NCBI GenBank assembly: GCA_017562135.1
Contig: QEYB01000739.1
Span: 1 to 64,000 of the forward strand
Source of the DNA: Dipylidium caninum
Taxonomy: Eukaryota > Platyhelminthes > Cestoda > Cyclophyllidea > Dipylidiidae
Direction: 5' to 3'
Length of the DNA stretch: 64,000 nucleotides
Positions 35,701-49,398 of the stretch are shown here, piece by piece. The notes under the pieces are model-generated. The model worked only from the letters and a program-made list of their open reading frames with translations. It ran no database searches and was not told where the DNA came from. The position numbers and the translations under genes were made by a program. Each line of letters opens with the position of its first letter. The stretch's first letter is position 1.

Positions 35701-38700
35701 TTATTAGAGTGATAAAACACGTGGAAAAAAGCTTAATTATTGGCACATGCATGGCGAATGCCACCATTCAGCGGCTCGTAAAATGTGGCGCTTAATTGTA
35801 CGAAAATCATTCCAGCTAAACTCATTACTCTACTGAAGGTGAAGCGTATAGTAGTCATCTCCAAGACACGAAGCGTTCCCTCACGTGAATAGACTCGTCT
35901 CCCACTTTCTGCCTCTTAAGGTATCTAAACTAACGTCGAGCGTTTTACCGTCTCACCTCCGACGGCGGTACCTATTGTAAGTCTTGTCATACCGACTTTC
36001 CTCCTGTGCGAGCTAACGGCCTTCCTGTGATCCTGTTGCGCATATCGAGTGGAGTGGGCTGAATTTGATTTAAAATAATTCTTATGATAATACTTTGCCT
36101 GTTTAGAAATTATGACTGATTTCCATTGTTTCCTTGAAATGGCATGGCATTCTAGTAGGAATGAAATGGGTGATTTATCGTTGCAGCCCTTATGCTATTC
36201 CACAATTTCCTCGATGCACCATAGATTTTCACGCCTGTAATCTGTACCGCCTTGAAATTAACATGCATCCCCTTGTGTCGAAAAACCAGAAATGAGGAAG
36301 AGACATATTGAATTCTCACTTTCGCTTATAAGGTAACTGAGAATTACTTATTGGAGGAGAGTAGGAAACTGCTGCTGCTCTTTGCCTCAGTGATATCCCA
36401 GGCCGAATCGTATTCACCATAATTGGTACATGGCATTTGCTCCAAATCAGCGGTATTCGCTTTCCCAGCTTGGAGAAATCAATGAAGTGGATTAGTCGAC
36501 CTTCATCCACTTATGCGTAGGAGACGCGCGGTTCTAGTCCTGCTATAGTGACTAAAGCTCTCATGGTCCACTCCCCACAACTTCGAGGAAGCAGTTCTGA
36601 CTTGCTCCTAGTCTCCATGCCAAGTGAAGTGGATTACAGTTGGCTATGTGTAACCATGATATGAGATGCCAGTCATAAAATCAGTGCCTCTATAAGTGCC
36701 TGAATGGCAATTGTGATGTGCTCCAATGACTCAACATATCCCCTTTCATCCGCATCTCTGAGCACTCACAAGGTATTTTTGCCCTCCCTTCCATTCATTT
36801 CTACGAGGCATAATCCATAAGACATCAGCGGAGAAGAACATGATTTGCAATCTCCCTTCGCTGACCGAAAAGACAGACAATTATAAAGCGTACTTTTTTA
36901 CGCATTTCGTATACATCTCTCCTAACCATGCAAAATCGACTACAGAGTATATAAAGACATGTTATCCCTTTCGCTTTTTATTACCATTAATTGGAGACAG
37001 CTAGCCCATTAATTAGTGCTCTAAGCCCGCAACTTAATTCGGCCAAATTCGTGTGTAGAAAGACCATCACTTGCCCAGATGTAGAGTAATAAGTATTGTA
37101 CTAATGGGCACGCGGCCTGTCCATTCATTTCTGGCCTGACTTGACCTGACCTGACTTGCTGTCCTCTCGGCTTGGTACTTCCATGTGTGGAAGCACGGTG
37201 GCTACGATTCAGCCCTGACGCCTTGTTCATGATTCGACAAAGAGTCCTTCAATGATCCTAAACCACTTGCCAAGTTAAGTGGATTGAAGGTGATCATTTG
37301 GTAGCATTGTGCAAAACACTTTCTCACAATCCTGTCAGTGAGAAGGAGAGCCTGCGCTTAGGTAATTGTTAAGGTGTCAACCTTTGCAAATGTAAGTGGC
37401 TCCTTAGAGAAAGTTAGTTTCTATGCCCCAGGCATTGGTTATTGCATTAAAGCGAGTTCATTTAGAGCCTTTTTTCTCATCGCAACACACACAACTCTGG
37501 AAATGCGTTGAGTTACTCGGTCCTCATGTACAAACTGCTAGAAAAATTTGTCCAATATTGTCTTCATATGAACATTCCTGAACCAGTCTTAACGAAAATA
37601 TACCCCCTCATTAAATGGAGTGGGAATTTTTGCAAGTATTGGGGGGAATATTCATTACTCACAGGGAGTGTATTATTGTCGGGGCACCTTTTCCTTACAA
37701 TCACATTTTACGTGCTTAATGTATTCATTTGTTACGGTTTAGAAATTGGCAGATGTCTGAATCCGTCCACACATTTATGTTGAATCCTTACGGATTACCA
37801 ATCTTCCTCCTGTTGCTATCCGTTTTTTTACGTAAATCCTGATAGAATTGAGATTTAACAGTTCAAAGTGCTTATTACACACTTTATCTTGCCACCTTAA
37901 TAGGAGTGATTGCATCAGCAAGAGTGCCCCACACAAATTTTGACAAGAACAAAGTATTTTAGTGGAATCCAATCACGAACTGTAATGAGGCTTTCAACGC
38001 GACAAACCTGTGATGAAACGCCCTCGTAACATTGAAATTTATTGGTAAATTGTCCTCCCCTGGATGCGAGGGCGCTGTCACTGTGGCATCAAGCCTTTTG
38101 ATATGTTACATTACGCAAAATAGGGGTTAATTGTCTGTGGCAATAAGGCGTAGACATTGTCGTAACTGAGTCTGCAAAACAACCTTCCACCGTTAAATTG
38201 CACCTGATGCAGTTGTTAGGTGAATAAGAAAACTCCACTCAGCCCTAAGAAGAGGGGCTGGAGCGATTCCCTCTCGTGAATTACATTTGGTTTCATAAAA
38301 ATGCAACTTCGAAGGAGAAAAAAAGGATGGTTTCTTGCTTCTAGGAGCTCGGCATAGCTTTTACTTATTCTAATTATTGGCCTTATGCAGCATCAAAACT
38401 TACAATACAGGCTGATAAACCTGTCTAAATTACTTGTTCTTACATCTGTTCGAAGTAAAAAAATTTTATCTTCGCAGCTCAGAGATGTTTGTAGCGAGTA
38501 GATCTTGAGGTTTATGCCTCTGAATTAAAGACTCGTCAAAGGCAGTCAACAGGGACAATGTTAGTTAGTTCTTTAAATTTATGGTATCATAATTCTTGCG
38601 CGTTATGCATGTTTCTGGATAATTGCCGCAAGCTCAGAAATTCCCTGCCTTTCGTTTCCCCTAATTCGCCCTGATCATTAGTAAATCGCGCTTTGTGCGC

Positions 38701-41185
38701 AAATCCCCAATTATTATAAAAATTACAGGATTAAGTACGCTACACTTCGTTGCATTTAATTTACCCATCAGAATCCTTCGTTCCACTTAAAAACCGATCG
38801 GTGATATCGCGTTCGTGGCGTCCCCCTCTTGCCTGTTAACCTCCCTCATTGGGGAACCCCCCTTGGGCATAAGAGGAAGGTCTGGGAACACGATGGTTGA
38901 AGAATTATGCAGACATGCAGAATTATGCAGACCTGAGTAGTCTTAAAGGTATTAGCCCGTTGAATTAACACTAACTTAGGAAAATCCTTTCCATGAACTG
39001 TTAAAGTGGGAAACTTCACAGCTCTTCCCTTATTCCTGGTTTGTTTAGATCTTGTGAAAGCTCTAATCAACAACAGTCTACTCGCACCTTGAAATTCGTA
39101 TAGGTGGTTCTTCTCCCCTACCGGTGAAGTTTTCCTGTGTTACTTTAACCTAAGTCGGTAATTTCAATGACGTCAGTTGATTGCATCTTATGATGTGACT
39201 CAAAAATTCGCCAATCAACTTTCATGGCGTTTGCCACGGAATTGCCCGAAGTTTTCTCAACAACTACCTGGGTCCTAAACAGTTCACATTGCTGACAGGA
39301 TAAATCCTTGAGGCGAATGATTCCTTGCTTTTCTACTCATAGTCAGAAAATGTATCTTTCTTCCTCCTCTCCCCACCTCCCACTACCCCCAATGGTGGGC
39401 ACACTTGACAAGAACCCGCTAATCAGGTTTTTTCCTGTGGTTAGCTCATCTCGTGTTTATTTTATCCCTCTACCATCCTCTCCAACGCTTTAAATATCCG
39501 TTATCTTCCTAACTTCTCCCCAAGCGACTCGCACCCTCGAGAAAGCGGTAGAATGGTAGATAGAATTTTGATTGAACATTTCCCCGGTCATTTGTTTTAC
39601 TCAAGTACCAGCAAGGAGATAAGACCGCCACTTTCATATCTAGTCTTTTAAGAGTCGCGAGGAAGATTTAATTAGAAACGCAAGCAAGAGTGGCATTCCC
39701 CTCTGCATCCCGATATTACACAGACACGGGATTGACATCCACACTCGTACTTTACATTTGGCGCTGAAGTTACTGTTGATTGGTCATCCCTTTCGCTTGC
39801 CTTAAAGATTTGACCCAGAGCTTGAGAGCACTGTTGCACACATTCTACCTCTCGTAATGTCGCTACTACCTCTCAAAGGTTACAAATCGCCTCCACTTTA
39901 AGCCAAACGTATAACATGGAGTGTCGCCGATATTGGTACTCGAGCTAGCCTTGAGGAGTTATTTCACGTTTCTTTTGATGTAAAAATTCCATTGTACAGT
40001 GGCACTGTGCGCAAAATACTTTAAACTAAATATATTTTTTGAGAAAAAAAAGTGAGGCAGCTTTATTATCATCAGTAATTTTTAATTCACTTCCGTTTTT
40101 CCCCTTGGAAAGCGCCACGGCACTGAAACCGCATCTTTCGCTTTTACGAACGCTCCCATTCCCGACTTCCTTATATTCCACGACGTTCTCTCACTTCTTC
40201 TCGTTAGTCATGCATCCTTTGACTTCTCCAGATCCAGATCGTTCCATGCTTGCCATTCAGAGTGGGCTGATGGCGGGGAGTCAGGTGGGAGCCCAAGATC
40301 CCAAGTTTCCTTAAACTCATGGATCATTCATTCATCCCTCTTCACACTCCACCATTTGTCTAAGTTCAGTTCACATTGTTGAATCATTGTCCAACAGACT
40401 TAATGGCCTGTCTTGTCCCTAGGTAGGGAAAAAACTCAAATCACCATTCTACTGTGACTACAAACTAATTTATTAGTCTCCGTAATTTGACGCCAATAGT
40501 GACATGAGGTCCTGCCGGAAGGCAAGAATGGAGAAGGTTTTTAGGAAATGTGAGAAAGTGGATTATGGCAATTCCATGATACTCAGAATATCCCATTTCT
40601 AGCAAAACCCCGCAACACGTCAATCCCTTCACTTGGAGGTCACAATCTTATCTTCTCATAATAAGCAAAATCTAGAAGTTATTATATGCTCTCGTCTCTA
40701 CTACACTTTCCAGTCTGCTGAATAATTCTTGATGTCGGTTTTAATTGTAGCCAGGCATTAGTGGATGCCGTGAAGCAGTGTATAAGACAACAGACCTACG
40801 CAACTAAGCGTATGAGTTAGGTTTTGTTGGAGCTACAGGCTACAATTGTGCTCTACTATGCTACGAATAAAGTTTGCCCCAACACTTTCGAAACTCTTTT
40901 CGATCGGCATTCTTATTAATTTCTTGGGAGCATTGAATACTAAGTGGGGAAAAAAACAACTAATTTCTTACTCGCAATAATACATAACTCCAAGTGTTTT
41001 CTATATGTCCTTAGCTTCGAAGTTCAAAAGGTTCAACGCCGGGTACAACTACATTAACTGATGTTTAGCAGCCCAGTGATCGCCAAACTCCACTGAGACT
41101 GCTGGAGCCGCCGTCACCTCTCAACATCGGATCCGGCAGCCATGTCCGATTATCCCTCCTTAAGACCCCTTCCCCTCTATTTTGA
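32732..41185 (+). CDS. Ser/Pro-rich scaffold-like protein with SILK and SH3-type motifs
   Basis: Not recognised as a named family. Exons proposed from frame and splice sites: 32732-33664, 33738-33968, 34007-34199, 35514-35546, 40208-40284, 41072-41185, in phase, giving 526 aa. The product is rich in Ser, Asn, Thr and Pro and probably disordered. The N-terminus has GNVSTLKRIFENG, a short amphipathic stretch. Proline motifs SKPPPPKTLPKP (near residue 95) and TPPPVPKKP (near 210) suit SH3 binding. SILKKS followed 16 residues later by KKLTF resembles paired protein phosphatase 1 docking motifs. An acidic run FDSDSDTESLIGEASDNEFD follows. The C-terminus has repeated LLEPPSP and LLKTPSP. If the 38-nt intron at 33969-34006 is retained, the frame ends at 34124 with 439 aa. 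The last two exons rest on phase and composition only. Confidence 0.6.
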
Positions 41186-41209
41186 TCCCGTTTTGTATGA
41201 CTCCACTCC

Positions 41210-41214
<5 letters not shown>

Positions 41215-41242
<28 letters not shown>
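41215..41242. repeat. (TC)14 microsatellite
   Basis: Uninterrupted dinucleotide run about 30 bp after the proposed stop codon of the scaffold-like gene. Confidence 0.95.
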
Positions 41243-41245
<3 letters not shown>

Positions 41246-41565
41246 TACTTTCTATCTTTTGTGTCCCCGTGCCTCGGCTATCTTTGTCCACTTTGGGCTT
41301 TCGAGTTTCGTCAGCGCGATAGCACGCGAAAACTTATGAAACAGAGTTTTCTAATGATTATCCATGCATGTGATTATCCTTTCTCCATCAACCTTCTGGC
41401 TTTAAAGGTGTTAGGAATTTCCGATTTTCCAGGGAGATGTTTAAGATAATGTATTCACGTCACATACCGGCAGCCTTTAAGCCTATTTAGTGCAAATGGA
41501 ACGCACTAGAACCGCCTGTTTAACCATCTTATAATCCGAGATGCACGAACGTCTTGAAATTGCTG

Positions 41566-41610
41566 GGACCTCGAGGGGAGACGTGAAACGTCTCTGCCGA
41601 ACTGAGGTCC
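41566..41610. other. Two-tier hairpin
   Basis: GGACCTC (41566-41572) pairs with GAGGTCC (41604-41610). Inside it GAGACGT (41578-41584) pairs with ACGTCTC (41588-41594) around a GAA loop. Both stems are perfect 7-mers. It may be a structured RNA element, a 3' UTR element or chance. Confidence 0.4.
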
Positions 41611-44257
41611 TCTTAAGCGAGATCAGGTGACAGCGGCAGACTGGAATTCACTGGGACAGTAGGCTCTTCACTGCTTTGGGGGGTGGCTAAGTGCCCCATT
41701 TCTGAACATTTACGATGCATTATGAGGTAGAAGTTACATACATCAACCAACTTTTCGCTTTCTTATTTTCATGCTTTGATTTATGCAATCCCGTTTGGCA
41801 AAGCGATAGAGCTTGTGTACCTTGATTCGCGATAGCTTTTCGTCATTGAGACCCGTAAATCGCCCATATTTTCCTTCCTCGGATGCATGTACTTCTGTCA
41901 AGATTGTAATTTTAACGCTATTTCGACCCAATTACCAATACTAATTGACACAAGAATCGTAGAAGTCGATGGACTGTCATCGGCTCTATGCTGCATGAGG
42001 ACCTGGAGATTGTGGTTCTTTATGCTCGAGCTTCGTGTCCTTTGAAAAGGTTTTCGAAATCGAATAGTTCTCAGATTTTCCTCTACATCGTGCACAACTA
42101 CGCTTACCTTTCGACCCATTTTTGTTAGCTTTTCCCTCGTACCCATGCAGTATAAGGGCCAAAATTACCTAAAATGTAGTAAAAAAGCAGTTCCTTTATT
42201 GCCTCCTTGTTTACGCTGCTGCTTAGACGCGACCTTCGTCCTCCATTCTCTACATCTCATTGGGACATGCTCTTTGGGCGGCCCCTTAAATGGGGTAAGA
42301 AGTCAACCCTGTGAGACGAGATTTTTGCGTTGTTAAGATTCCTCCTAAGTTCTTTACTTCGGCATCTGCGGAGACGGGGGGATTTTGGGCTGGTGTGAAA
42401 ACTACCGCCATAATCCAACCAGCATTTTATTCCGTTTCCACATTTTTAGTCGAATTTAAAACAAAACACTTCATCTTATTCTATCGCTTTTGTCATCAAT
42501 GCTGGCAAATTTCCCCACAATCAAACAATTTTACAGATTTTTTAGATAAACCGCCACTGACATCTCCGTAGACTTCGTCGTCTCCTTTAACCCCACTACT
42601 ACACAAACACTTCCGATTGTGGTGGGAAAGCCGTTTTAAGCTATTAAGTCAACACGCAGAGAATTGAGAAATAGAAAAAAAAAAGTTTGGTAGTCATCTT
42701 CGAGTCCTCGAGCAAAACGGTGAGCGTAAAGCAGGATTGTAAATTAAAGCCTAAATTGACTCAAAATGTGTATTAATCGTAGTAAGGAAGTGGTTAGACT
42801 CTAATGAGACTTTATGATGAGAATTTTTGCCTACTCTTCGGGGGGATAATTTGAATAGCAATGCCTCGTTAAGCCGCCTCAGGATGGTATACTTGGTGAG
42901 TGCTTAAAGGGTTTTACTTCATGACCGGGTTGACAATTGAAGTGAAGCCTTGCCAGCTCCACATATTCTGCCGGTATTTGTTTCACTGCCTTCGCACTTC
43001 CAACTTCCGTTTCCGTGTACTTACGCCTAGTTGAGCTGCCTCCTGGCTAAAATAGCTTCCCATTCACCTCTGCAAATTAATAATGCACCCTCTTCTGTTC
43101 TGCCGACTTATTACGGCTAGAGAACAACCTTCAACTTTGGCTACTTTAGCTGGAAAACTATATCTGCTTTGAAGAAAGTGGGTGCTTACTCGAAGACGCT
43201 CTTCTTGCCTTCTGACTACCCGTTAGATGTGAAAAGTGTCCTTTTTTCGCCTCATGCTTGCGATGACGGGCAGGCGGGCAGTCGTCAATGCGTAGCCTTA
43301 AAAATATTCCCATTCCCAACCACACTTGCCGTTCAATTCGCCCTACAATCGGGAACAAGTCGACCAATTTTTGCTTACCACTTTCAACCCGACTGTCACC
43401 GACGCTTCCAGCATGTCATTTTCCCGCCTATGATCTACGAACATTTTCGTTCGATCTCTTCTAATTGTGCCACTCTACTTTTTATTGTCTCATCTACACA
43501 TACTCCAAGCCGTTAGGTGAAAATCTCCAGCTAGCATATTTTTTTACCTGAGAAGAAATAGACTCGAATAGAAAATACAAGCATATCTACTGAGACTCTG
43601 ACGAAAGATGCCTCCATCTTGACTATTTGTAGCCACCTATGACATCTAACAGGAGGATTGAAACATGCTTTTGAACTCGGAGACCTTCTAGAACCGTCGG
43701 AAACTCCCACGTCGCTGCTACGTGTCTCATTTACTGTTCTTTTTGCTTCTTACTGGCTGTGATTTCATAAGTAGGGGCTCCCACGTTAAGATATGAGAGT
43801 TTACGACGGGCTTATTGAGTGATACAATGGGGTTCCCCTTGCTTTGTCGCAAAGTTAGCTTAAATCTAATGTGTCCCGACTTTATAGGGTTGAAAAGAGA
43901 GTTAACGATGGTGACATGTTTGAGCTCTGGAGATGCGTGCTTCAGCAAGCACACCAACTATTAGCGCGCTCCGCCACAATCGTGATTGAGTTTAGCAATC
44001 GTTTCACTTATTCACGCACTTAACTCAAAAAGGCAGCAGGCATTGTTCATATATGCACAACAGAAGCACTGGTAAACGTACACCGTCACGTACACCGTCA
44101 CTGGGTCTGTCCACTTTTGATGCATGAGAATCGCAAGTCAGGCTCATGTTCCCCTGATAAACCGTTTCACACTTCATGTTTTCCTCTCACAGTCGTGTGA
44201 TTGACAGGACACCAGCAACCGGCCGCAATTACATACTCAGACTCAGACGCTATCCAC

Positions 44258-44282
44258 GTGTGTGTGTGATTGTGTGTGTGTG
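44258..44282. repeat. Interrupted (GT)n microsatellite
   Basis: GT repeats broken once by AT. Just before it, at 44080-44102, CGTACACCGTCA occurs twice in tandem. Confidence 0.85.
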
Positions 44283-46502
44283 ACTGAATGCAAGCCAGTT
44301 GCCATCATCTTTCTGGTCCCGTGCTAACATTTCGTGCGTCAGTATGCGCCCACCTTTTGTCTTCGCCTTCGTTACCATCCTGAGGCTCCTCCCGTACCCA
44401 TTTTACTTTGGCCCTTTTCCGTGAAATGTGTACCGCAGTTACTGAGCACTCAAGACATAAATCCTAGGTATTTTCTGACAGAATTTGCTATGTTAGTTGA
44501 TATGATGAGGCCTTTTTGGGTCCTATCAGACGCAAAAAAATGTGCCTCGAATAAAAAACACGAGACTGAAATCTCAGCTGACTGACGCCATCTGCCAGGC
44601 AACCTGACTGTTCACTCACGCCTTTACCCCGCTTAAGTGGTTTCATCGGAGTTAAATTACTTTAAGAAACGGCGTTTGAGTCCTCTATACTGCCAACACC
44701 TCCACTTATCCGCAGCTGGGTGTGCATGTGTGTATGTGCGGATAAACACAGCTTTTTATTCTTGTTAAAAACATACACCCTATTTTGGATCGGGCTAATG
44801 AAAATCCCTGAAGCTTTTCTGGTTGATGGCTTCGCCTATTAGACGATATTACCAACTGTAACAACTAGGTAGAGAGATAAAATGTTTTTAAGAACTGTTG
44901 TTGAGAATTATCTCAACAGGCAGCGAGTGGTGATATGTCCACTTCTCTCATACCTCGAGCTCTCTAATTAACTTCATTATCTGGCTCCTGCACACGCAAT
45001 ACACCACGCCTGGTAGGCGGTTTTGAAACCCTCTTGACAAAAACGCACACTGGCAACCCCACAGGGTACTCGATGTGCTTCCGAAACCATCTATGCTTTA
45101 TGCATTTGAGCATTTCAAGCTCGACATTTAAATCTCCAATCCACACAACTTTTTGACAATGTCGAGGAGACTTCTCGTTGGCTTATTCACCGTAAAATCA
45201 TTATTGTGAAAAGGGAAGGATGAATTGCAAATTGCCCTAATCATTTGGCAAGAATCTTTTGTTAGACGTGCAGTTTTGATTAAAGAGGTGGAAAGGTATG
45301 CGGAATCGCTCTCCGACCGATAAGTTGTTGAACTGGCCTTCTGTACTACAGGTTAACGCTCGCCCTACTGTTTCAAATGGACCCTTCGATAGGGGAAATT
45401 CGAAGCCTACTTTTGAACACTGATGTTTCTCTCCAATAATATTGTTGCTCCGAAATTCAATGAAAAGCCTGAGAATTGGGGGAATCAGGGTTCATTTGTA
45501 TGGATAAGTTTTCATACACTTTGAGGCATTCCAAGTCTACACAATACATCGTAAAGCTTGCTACTCTGATGTACTTAGTAAGGAGCATTTCACTTATTTG
45601 AAACAATATCGCAACAATGCCTCAGCCACCTTCCGTGGAGAAGACAAGTTATTGTTCTTGTATTTTCCTAACTCCAAACAACTGTTAAGACCAGGGATAG
45701 AGGCCGCTGGAATTCAAGTGTCCGCGTTCACATATAGCTGGTGAAAAAGTATGATATCTCCGTGATTTAATGGAACTCTTACCGTTTTTACAACTTGTTA
45801 TACAAAATTTAGGTCTAATTATTCGAGGTGAATAATGTTAAGTATCATGTGGACGAATCAGTAAGAGCAGAGATGGAGCCGTATTTCAAATCGACATTTG
45901 TACGTCAATCAAAAAGAGCTGAAATAAAGGAGACGTCGCATACTTTCACCTCCCCAAGACTTTAGTTCTTCATGATACAAATTGTGCTTTCTATGGTAAT
46001 TCCCTTTCATAGGGCCGAGACGAAAGTCTCCAATTTAAGCTTACAGACCTAATTTTACGGGCGACACAAGATAACGAGCTTTTAGCTCAGGCAACACTTT
46101 ATCTCTCTCCCTCACCCTATGCTTAGCTGGGGGCCAGTTGCGATACCAAACGTCACCATATCCACACCGATATCTACATACATTTGCAGAAACTACCTAC
46201 CCTGATCAATGAACAACCAGATAAAGACAAAAGGCAGTTGACCGGTGACACTGGATACAGGAAAAACGCCATCGTGTTTCGTGACACTAAAGCGGGACCG
46301 AAGCCGCCGGTAACAGTCAGTAAGCAAAAGATCAAGACTTACGCGCCAATATGACGACCTGGCCACACCCGCCACCCCCAACCGTAATGTTAACGTAACA
46401 GCCCCGCTACGGAATTTAGAATGCCAACCCCCTGGCTTCAATATATATTAAAACAAAACAAAGTGATTCCAAGAGATCATTTACTCGACATCATTATAGA
46501 AT

Positions 46503-47900
46503 TTACTTGAAAACACACGTTTCGGCAATTGGCTTCCCGTCACATTCATCACCAAGAGCAAAGTAATCAGCAATCTTCGCCTTGGTCTCCGGCGCAGTAG
46601 GGTCAAGCTTGGTCCATGTATATGACTCGAAGTCAGTTTGAAGATCAGGACTAAGATCAAAAATCAAACCAGTCCCACGCCAAACCCAAATCCCACTGAT
46701 AGTGCTCTTGTTATTCTCACCGTAGATGTTCATTATGGCGAAACTGAATTTCTGCATTCTAAATTTAAAAAATTATACCGTTGGTAACAAGTTATGAGGA
46801 ATTAAACATTAAAATGAGTCAGCCTACTTTTCCAGGCGCTGGAACATGCCACGGAGAAGGTTAGCAGACATGAAGGTGAATTTAAGCTCCTCAGGGTAGT
46901 TGTACTCACAATACCAAATTGAATCAGTAGTAGGATCAAATTTCTCCCAGAAGAAAGGAATCGCCACCGTTTTAGCATCCTCGTTACTAAAGACCCTTTT
47001 AAAAGCATCATATTCAAATGTCCCAACAGGGAGACTAGCAAGTGGATTGCTAGAGCATTTAGATGCAGGTTTGTCATCTTCTAGCGATGAGCACGGTTCC
47101 TCTTCTCCCTTACGTTCTTTCGTAGTCGCACTTGGTTGAGGATGCTTCGCTTGATTCTTATCGACCTTCTGTTTTGTTTTTTGTGCATTCTTAGGGTCGA
47201 ATTTAACAGGGATTTCACAGAGCCTCATGTCCCCTACAACTTTCTTGACATCCGGCTGATTGGCAATGGTAATATACCAACGAACAAGATGAGGATAAGG
47301 TTCTCGACCATCAGCATCAAGGAGATTTTCGAATAGCAGCCTCAGTGCTGAAAAAAGGGTCAAATCAGCCTGTGTGACATTTTCACCAACGAAGTATGTC
47401 CTAAATGATGCGAGTAACAAGAGCAAGAGATGAGTACCTAGTTAAAAGGAATTGATTCAAGAAAATTAGAGCCTTTTTAACGTTTTCCTGTCCTCTAGTA
47501 ACCTGCTGTTTATTGTAACTCGTCGCTCCAACGGTGGGATACAGCCAGGCAGCGATAGATGGTAGTAAAATGTGGTCAGTAAAGTTGACCCATTGAGTCA
47601 CGTAGTATTCGAGTTCACCACCTATACAAATATTTTTTTCCCTTATCTCTGCATACCGCGAAGCTGCTTGTTGCCCAAAAAATATGCAATCGCATTGGCA
47701 TCAAACAGTATGACATCATTCGAGCTGCGAAAGAGAGGAGCAGCTTCTGCAGGGCAATTTTCAAACCCAGCAGGAGGAGAAGAAACACCGGGACAGTATT
47801 CAACAACCTCCAAAGAGGCACCACTATATGCAGCAACTAACTGAGCTCTTAAAGCCTTGTGGTAATGCAGAGGCGCGTAGAGTTTTCCTGATAAAACCAT
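46503..47900 (-). CDS. EEF1G: Elongation factor 1-gamma, 4 exons
   Basis: Structural subunit of the eEF1B nucleotide exchange complex that recycles eEF1A in translation. Exons in gene order: 47900-47657, 47621-47438, 47400-46828, 46758-46503; phases agree and give 418 aa (human 437). Residues 1-85 form the GST N-domain, with FDANAIAYFLGNKQLRG near its end. The GST C-domain follows, with YYVTQWVNFTD, FVGENVTQADLTLFSALRLL and NQPDVKKVVGDMRLCE. A charged Lys/Glu linker leads to the conserved C-terminal EF1G domain (FKRVFSNEDAKTVAIPFFWEKFDP, YPEELKFTFMSANLLRGMFQRLEK, STISGIWVWRG, FESYTWTKLDP). The final VFK resembles the IFK end of other species. Two introns are only 35 and 37 nt. The ATG at 47900 is used because upstream in-frame codons in the same frame are non-ATG. 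Confidence 0.96.
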
Positions 47901-49398
47901 AGTAGCAATTGACAAGGAGGGGACCGAAACACAACACGCCGCAACAACTCAGAGGCACCGTAAGGCCCTCCCCACGGTCACAAAAGGTAGCGTATGAAAA
48001 CACAGCGATAACAAAATTCGACCATAACATGGCAAATACCAGGAAACGTGTATTTCAAAACTTTGATTCCAAAAAATATTTGAAATTGTGTTTTAAGTTG
48101 TGTAGGTGTATAAACAGTTTTAAGGAATTTGTAAGCATACGGGAAGAATGAAAAGGTGATTATAGGGCCTAGCCAAATAATTTTAATTTGTAATGTTCTT
48201 TTTAAAAGAAGTGCACCAATCGCCCTACGTTTCTGCTAACGGCGATAGTTGTTCAGTCCCTAACCTCGCAAAGGGAAGCATATCAGATTCGCCAACTTTC
48301 CAATTTGGCAATGCATCTATGAAAGTGCCTGGAGTCATTGTATACTGCTGTAAAAACATAGAGCAACGCGTTACCAAGACAGCCTCATTCCTTGCAGTCA
48401 AACTTCTTTCGATAGTAGAAACTTATATCAGTAATGAAAAGAGAAGATCGCTAGGCTTGTTTTTAAACAGATTTTATGAAATTAATATTTGGCAAACATT
48501 GTATCCACCGGCGCTACCTAATCGGTAGTCAAAATGATGTTAATATGGATCGTTGTCTTCTATTAACGCGACTAAAATCTCAAAGTACTTTAGTTGCACG
48601 AGAGTCGAGTTACTGAAGACTTACAACGCGGTATGATAGTATGTTGTTGTTAAATTTATGCATTGTATTGAGATACTGCAAATTTCGATCGAATTTTATA
48701 CCCTAATTACTATTTATTCTTGAGAGCCATTTGTTGTGCAAAACGATGGTAAATTAAGTATTATGCCCAGACACTAGACACTGGGTACCTTCGACTTGAA
48801 CATCGAGTTAGATGTGACACTACTTCATATCAATTTCCGCTTCAAACTTCTAAGTGTCTTCTAGCACGAGATTTTGCTGATCTCACCGCCCCCAAATGCT
48901 AATCCGAACAGAAACTATTCTTGCTTTGAGTGACATCACTATCTGTTATTTAGTAGATGACTGTACCTGCCTTCTCAGTAAATTTTTCCCAATTTATAGG
49001 GATAGTCCTGATGCCAGGAATGAGATTCGTCCCACATATACTTTGTGACTGTGGCATTCATAATTTACGTTTCCAACTGTCTTTTTCACTTTCCCTGTCT
49101 TACCGCTACTGTGTTCAGTTTTCGTGTTATGTCCACCCTATGTCGATCATCATTTGTAGTAAATATCTATATGCTTGTTTAATGATCCCGGCGCGGTGGA
49201 TATTACCTATACTAATGTGTATGACAGCGTATTATTTTTACCTATTGCAATCAACTTTTAAATCCTAAGCATCTTGTCAAACCTCTAAGCAACTTGATCA
49301 ATGATTCAAGTCGATGAAACCAAAGTGAGCGTTTTGGTATTTGCCCTCCTTTTTGTTAATAGCCTTTGTTTGTTTGCGGTAAATTTGTACGCTCTCCG
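47901..49398. other. Divergent intergenic region, EF1G and PMPCB
   Basis: 1.5 kb between head-to-head genes. It must contain both promoters. I see no TATA box in a convincing place. A 111-codon open frame at 48193-48528 (+) has no recognised similarity and is left uncalled. Confidence 0.4.

Larger units (their letters stand above)
41186..46502. other. Gene-poor interval, scaffold-like gene to EF1G
   Basis: 5.3 kb with no coding region I can support. Open frames up to 115 codons (for example 43169-43516) show no family similarity and no splice-consistent partners. Only microsatellites and the hairpin at 41566 stand out. Confidence 0.4.

Noticed and set aside
36480..36560. GGTTCTAGTCC resembling a tRNA or SINE B box
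   Set aside because: No matching A box or cloverleaf stems could be drawn.
43169..43516. 115-codon + strand frame
   Set aside because: No family similarity, no start context or splice partners; within chance for 5 kb of open DNA.
48193..48528. 111-codon + strand frame between EF1G and PMPCB
   Set aside because: No recognised similarity and it sits in a divergent promoter interval; too weak to call.
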